9,115 bases of DNA from Candidatus Methanomethylophilaceae archaeon (lineage in GTDB: Archaea > Thermoplasmatota > Thermoplasmata > Methanomassiliicoccales > Methanomethylophilaceae), in assembly GCA_017455785.1 (NCBI GenBank), contig JAFSYZ010000271.1, forward strand, positions 1-9,115, given 5' to 3'. Within the stretch, counting starts at the first letter, position 1, and each line of letters opens with the position of its first letter. The notes beneath the pieces are model-generated. The model was not told the origin of the DNA, made no database searches, and saw only the letters and a list, made by a program, of their open reading frames with translations. A program made the position numbers and the translations under genes. This document shows, one piece after another, positions 5,744 through 9,115 of the stretch.

Positions 5744-8700
5744 ATGCAGCGGCTGAAGATCATCAACCTGTCCGTTCAGAGCTCCGATGCAAGGACCATC
5801 GAGAAGGCGGTCAACGAGTTCCGTGATGAGACAGGTTGCGATATCGATCTGTTCTTCGCCAATGCTGATGCCATAGACGAGGATCCGTTGCTCTACCATG
5901 AATTGGTGGAGAGGACGAAGGATGCCGATCTGGTTCTTATGCGCTGCATGACCGAACCCGCAAGGATGAAGAGGTTCGCCAAGTACGAATCCGTGCTCAG
6001 GGATTCCAACGCTTACGTTTACATCTATTCCGGGAACATGGATGTCAGATTACTGTACAGGGATTTGTTCAAAGGCAATGATCAGGACTACATCCTGATA
6101 GGGGAGTTCATGAAGGCACGCGGTCAGATGAACGACCGTGGGATCATCTGCTGGCTGTACAGCAAGATTATCGGTCCGATAGATGTGCCGGAACCCAAGA
6201 TGAACAGGGAATCCGGTATCTATCATCCGGATTTCGACAGGGATGTATCCTTGGAAGAGTACCTGAGGAGGAACATCAAGGACGACATCCCGACGATAGG
6301 TCTGATGTTCCCCGCAACATTGTGGATATTCGACAATCTGGATCATATCGATTATCTGATACGGGAGATCGAGAGGCAGGGGATGAACGTCATCCCCGTG
6401 TTTTTCTCACCTGTCCTGAGGAAGGTGGACGGCACCAGCAATTCCATGGCCGTCGTCAGGGACTACATGATGGACGGTGACAGGAAGAGAATAGACGTCC
6501 TGATCATGGCCGCACCGTTCTCTCAGTTGAACAGTGCGAAACAGGTGGACGGTATCGGTACCCCCGACGAACAGAACTTCTTCCATACAATGACGGATGT
6601 TCCAGTCATACAGACGATGAACCTTTCAGGTCACTTCATGGACTACGAGGAGACAACTGTCGGTCTTTCCAAGAACGAGTTCATGATCAGCATCATCTGG
6701 CCTGAGCTGGATGGTCAGATAATATCGGTGCCCTTCGCCAGCAACGAGAACTCCGTCGGAGGGGCGAAGAGATACTCCCCGTTGGAGGAGAGGATACACT
6801 ATCTGGTGGATTCCGTAGGGATATGGGCAAGGCTGTCCAAGAAAAAACCCGAGGAAAGGAAGGTCGCCATAATGCTGTGGCAGTCCCGTCCGGAATCCGG
6901 TAGGATAGGAGGTGCCGCAGGATTGGATTCCATAGAGAGCGTCAATGATATGCTCATCCGCCTGGATAAGGAGGGTTACACCCTCGATCACGTGCCGGAA
7001 AACGGTAAGGCGCTGATCAACGAGATACTCGACAATATCACCAACGATCTGGAGTACAGCTCTCCCCAGAGAATCAGGGAGAAAGCTGTCGACATGATCG
7101 ATAAGAAGAGGTATCTGGCACATTACGAGAAGATACCTGATTTCAATAAAAAGCGCATAGAGGAGAAGTGGGGGGCGCCCCCAGGAAATGTCACCGTCGA
7201 GGACGGTAAGATAGTGATCCCCGGATTGATGAACGGTAACATATTCATCGGGTTCCAACCTCTGAGGTCATGGTCGGATCAGCTGGAGGCCATATATCAC
7301 GATCCCGTTATGCCCATGCCCCATTCCTACCTGGCTTACTACAGGTGGCTGAGGTACGATTTCAAGGTCGACATGATATTCCATATCGGTACCCACGGTA
7401 CGTTGGAATGGCTGCCTGGAAAGAGCATCGCCCTCTCGCAGAAATGTTTCCCCAATCTTGTACTGGAAGGTATCCCGAACATCTATCCCTACATCATCGA
7501 TGATCCTGGAGAGGGTATCATATGCAAGCGCAGGTCGGAATCCGTGCTGATAGGACATATGTGCCCGACGATGATACGCGGAGGTACCTATGAGGAACTG
7601 TCCTCTATCGAGAACCCTCTACAGGAGTATTTCAAGGCACAGGCTGCCAGGGATGAGAGGAAGGTCGCTATCCGCCGGGAGATCCTGGAAGCGATAAAGA
7701 AGGCTGATATGTTCGAGGAGCTGAAGATCCCTGCGGATGTCACCGCTGAGGAACTGGAACCGTACCTGGCAAACGTTCACGATTACATCAATGATGTGAA
7801 GGATGCATTGGTCAGGGACGGGTTGCACATCCTGGGTAGGGCACCCGAGGGTGAACTTCTGGATGAGATGGTCTACGGGATGATGAGACTGAGGAACGGG
7901 AAGATACCCTCGCTCAGGGATTCGTTCATAAAGGTCAGAGGGTACGATACAGATACACTTAAGGAGAATCCATCGCAGTTGACCGACGGAATAACCAACT
8001 CGGAGATCCTGGACGGTCTGGATGAGGACATCATGTCCATGCTCAGGGACTTCAGATCGGTGGATTATGATATCGTGAAGAGCATGGACATCGCGGAGGG
8101 ATACGCCCATGGTATGGATGACGACCTCCGTACATCGGTAAGATACACCTGTGAGACACTGGTGCCCAATCTGAGGCATATGACCGATGAGATGGACAAC
8201 ATGATGCACGGTCTGAATGGCGGATATATCGTTCCGGGACCGGCAGGCGCTCCGACCAGAGGTAACGCGCACATCCTTCCTATGGGGAGGAATTATTACG
8301 GGATCGATCCGGAGATCGTTCCGACTCCCGCCTCATGGGAGATCGGGAAGAAGATGGCCGACCAGATGATCAAGTACTACATGGACGAGAAGGGATGCTA
8401 TCCTAAAGAGATAGCATTCATCATCTGGGCCACGGACACCATGAAGAACAACGGTGACGACGTCGCTTACATCCTGTGGCTAATGGGAGTAAAACCTGTA
8501 TGGTCCGATAAGGGCGGGCAGGTCATAGATCTTGAGGTGATTCCGCTGAAGGAATTGGGAAGACCCAGGATAGATGTCACCGTTCGTATCACAGGTCTGT
8601 TCAGGGATGCGTTCCCCAATCTCATCGACCTCATAGACGATGCTGTGAAACTTGTAGCGGAATTGGATGAATCGGATGATGATAATTATCTCGCAGCCAA

Positions 8701-9115
8701 TCTCCGTAAGGACATAGTCGAGTCGATAGCCGACGGTCTTTCGATAGACGAGGCGAGGATGGTGAACTCCGTCCGTATCTTCGGATGTCCCCCGGGTGCC
8801 TACGGACCGGGTATAAACCATGCGATAGAGGCGGGTAACTGGAAGACAGTTCAGGACCTTGCGGATGTTTACATCGCATGGGGTAGTCATGCATACGGGC
8901 GTGGGATGTCCGGTGTGAGCATGAAGGATCAGTTCATCAAGAGGTTCAGCAAGGTCGGTATCACGGTGAAGAATATGCCGGATAGGGAGATCGACTTGCT
9001 TGACATCGATGATGTCTACGGTTATCTCGGAGGTCTGAACTCATTCGTCAAGGCATACGGTAAACAGGATGCCCTCTCGGTGATGGGAGACGGCTCCAAT
9101 CCCGATAAGGTCAAG
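5744..9115 (+). CDS. cobN: CobN/ChlH-family cobaltochelatase large subunit (3' end outside window)
   Basis: An uninterrupted frame of 1124 codons, open at the right edge; CobN proteins usually have about 1200-1300 residues, so roughly 100-150 are missing. CobN binds the tetrapyrrole and inserts cobalt using ATP hydrolysed by a partner AAA+ pair (CobS/CobT or ChlI/ChlD type). Family blocks are GTHGTLEWLPGKS (549-561), the PNIYPYIIDDPGEG and AKRR-like KRRSE region after it, LPMGRN (845-850), TPASWEIGKK, DVTVRITGLFRD (944-955), RIFGCPPGAYG (1011-1021) and GSHAYGRGMSG (1047-1057). ATG 5744 is the only reasonable start: an in-frame TAA lies at 5705-5707 and the family-like strand RLKIINLSVQS begins at once. 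No signal peptide. LPMGRN has Met847 where CobN/ChlH normally have Thr. The substrate may be a corrinoid precursor or another tetrapyrrole; no AAA+ partner is in the window. Confidence 0.88.
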   Translation, partial: MQRLKIINLSVQSSDARTIEKAVNEFRDETGCDIDLFFANADAIDEDPLLYHELVERTKDADLVLMRCMTEPARMKRFAKYESVLRDSNAYVYIYSGNMDVRLLYRDLFKGNDQDYILIGEFMKARGQMNDRGIICWLYSKIIGPIDVPEPKMNRESGIYHPDFDRDVSLEEYLRRNIKDDIPTIGLMFPATLWIFDNLDHIDYLIREIERQGMNVIPVFFSPVLRKVDGTSNSMAVVRDYMMDGDRKRIDVLIMAAPFSQLNSAKQVDGIGTPDEQNFFHTMTDVPVIQTMNLSGHFMDYEETTVGLSKNEFMISIIWPELDGQIISVPFASNENSVGGAKRYSPLEERIHYLVDSVGIWARLSKKKPEERKVAIMLWQSRPESGRIGGAAGLDSIESVNDMLIRLDKEGYTLDHVPENGKALINEILDNITNDLEYSSPQRIREKAVDMIDKKRYLAHYEKIPDFNKKRIEEKWGAPPGNVTVEDGKIVIPGLMNGNIFIGFQPLRSWSDQLEAIYHDPVMPMPHSYLAYYRWLRYDFKVDMIFHIGTHGTLEWLPGKSIALSQKCFPNLVLEGIPNIYPYIIDDPGEGIICKRRSESVLIGHMCPTMIRGGTYEELSSIENPLQEYFKAQAARDERKVAIRREILEAIKKADMFEELKIPADVTAEELEPYLANVHDYINDVKDALVRDGLHILGRAPEGELLDEMVYGMMRLRNGKIPSLRDSFIKVRGYDTDTLKENPSQLTDGITNSEILDGLDEDIMSMLRDFRSVDYDIVKSMDIAEGYAHGMDDDLRTSVRYTCETLVPNLRHMTDEMDNMMHGLNGGYIVPGPAGAPTRGNAHILPMGRNYYGIDPEIVPTPASWEIGKKMADQMIKYYMDEKGCYPKEIAFIIWATDTMKNNGDDVAYILWLMGVKPVWSDKGGQVIDLEVIPLKELGRPRIDVTVRITGLFRDAFPNLIDLIDDAVKLVAELDESDDDNYLAANLRKDIVESIADGLSIDEARMVNSVRIFGCPPGAYGPGINHAIEAGNWKTVQDLADVYIAWGSHAYGRGMSGVSMKDQFIKRFSKVGITVKNMPDREIDLLDIDDVYGYLGGLNSFVKAYGKQDALSVMGDGSNPDKVK

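Noticed and set aside
5638..5826. Small 62-codon plus-strand open frame ahead of and overlapping the cobN start
   Set aside because: It begins inside the palindrome, is in another frame than cobN, has no ribosome site and shows no family resemblance.
6626..8272. Long minus-strand open frames (for example 6626-7258 and 7619-8272) opposite cobN
   Set aside because: They lie entirely opposite a frame with clear CobN motifs, have no recognisable domains, and arise from the codon bias of the real gene.
1..9115. Mobile elements, CRISPR arrays, tRNA or rRNA genes
   Set aside because: No transposase, terminal inverted repeat, regularly spaced repeat or structural RNA signature was found on either strand.

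Overview
The window carries part of an anaerobic (early cobalt insertion) cobalamin gene cluster, followed by an uncharacterised ABC-2 transporter and the start of a large CobN-type chelatase subunit. The organism is most likely a methanogenic archaeon of the Thermoplasmata (Methanomassiliicoccales-like). The reasons are heavy AGG use for arginine, AT-rich TATA-like boxes about 25-30 bases before probable start sites, at least one apparently leaderless gene (cobN), Shine-Dalgarno matches of the GGAGGTGAT type at others, no B12 riboswitch, and archaeal-looking CbiG and CobN homologues. This placement is an inference and could be wrong at order level.

Layout. Positions 1-2256 hold a minus-strand operon, cbiD-cbiG-cbiJ, with ATGA overlaps at both junctions; cbiJ runs off the left edge. 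A short divergent promoter region (2257-2391) separates it from a plus-strand pair, cbiH-cbiK (2392-3928). A perfect hairpin at 3943-3963 lies between cbiK and a convergent minus-strand pair: the ABC ATPase (first gene, 4730-5584) and the ABC-2 permease (3969-4727). A second divergent promoter region (5585-5743) separates the ABC pair from cobN, which starts at 5744 and is still open at the right edge with 1124 codons visible. No stretch over 300 bases lacks a gene.

How the genes fit together. CbiK inserts cobalt into sirohydrochlorin. CbiH methylates C17 and contracts the ring, CbiG opens the delta-lactone and releases the two-carbon fragment, CbiD methylates C1, and CbiJ reduces precorrin-6A. 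CbiL, CbiF, CbiE/T, CbiC and CbiA are needed but lie outside the window. CobN is the large subunit of the other, ATP-dependent chelatase class, so two unrelated chelatase types are encoded within 2 kb.

The most interesting signal is a short palindrome, TTGGAT-N5-ATCCAA and variants. It occurs twice in the cbiD/cbiH divergent promoter region and once in the ABC/cobN divergent promoter region. This suggests one regulator ties the corrin genes, the unassigned transporter and CobN into a single regulon.
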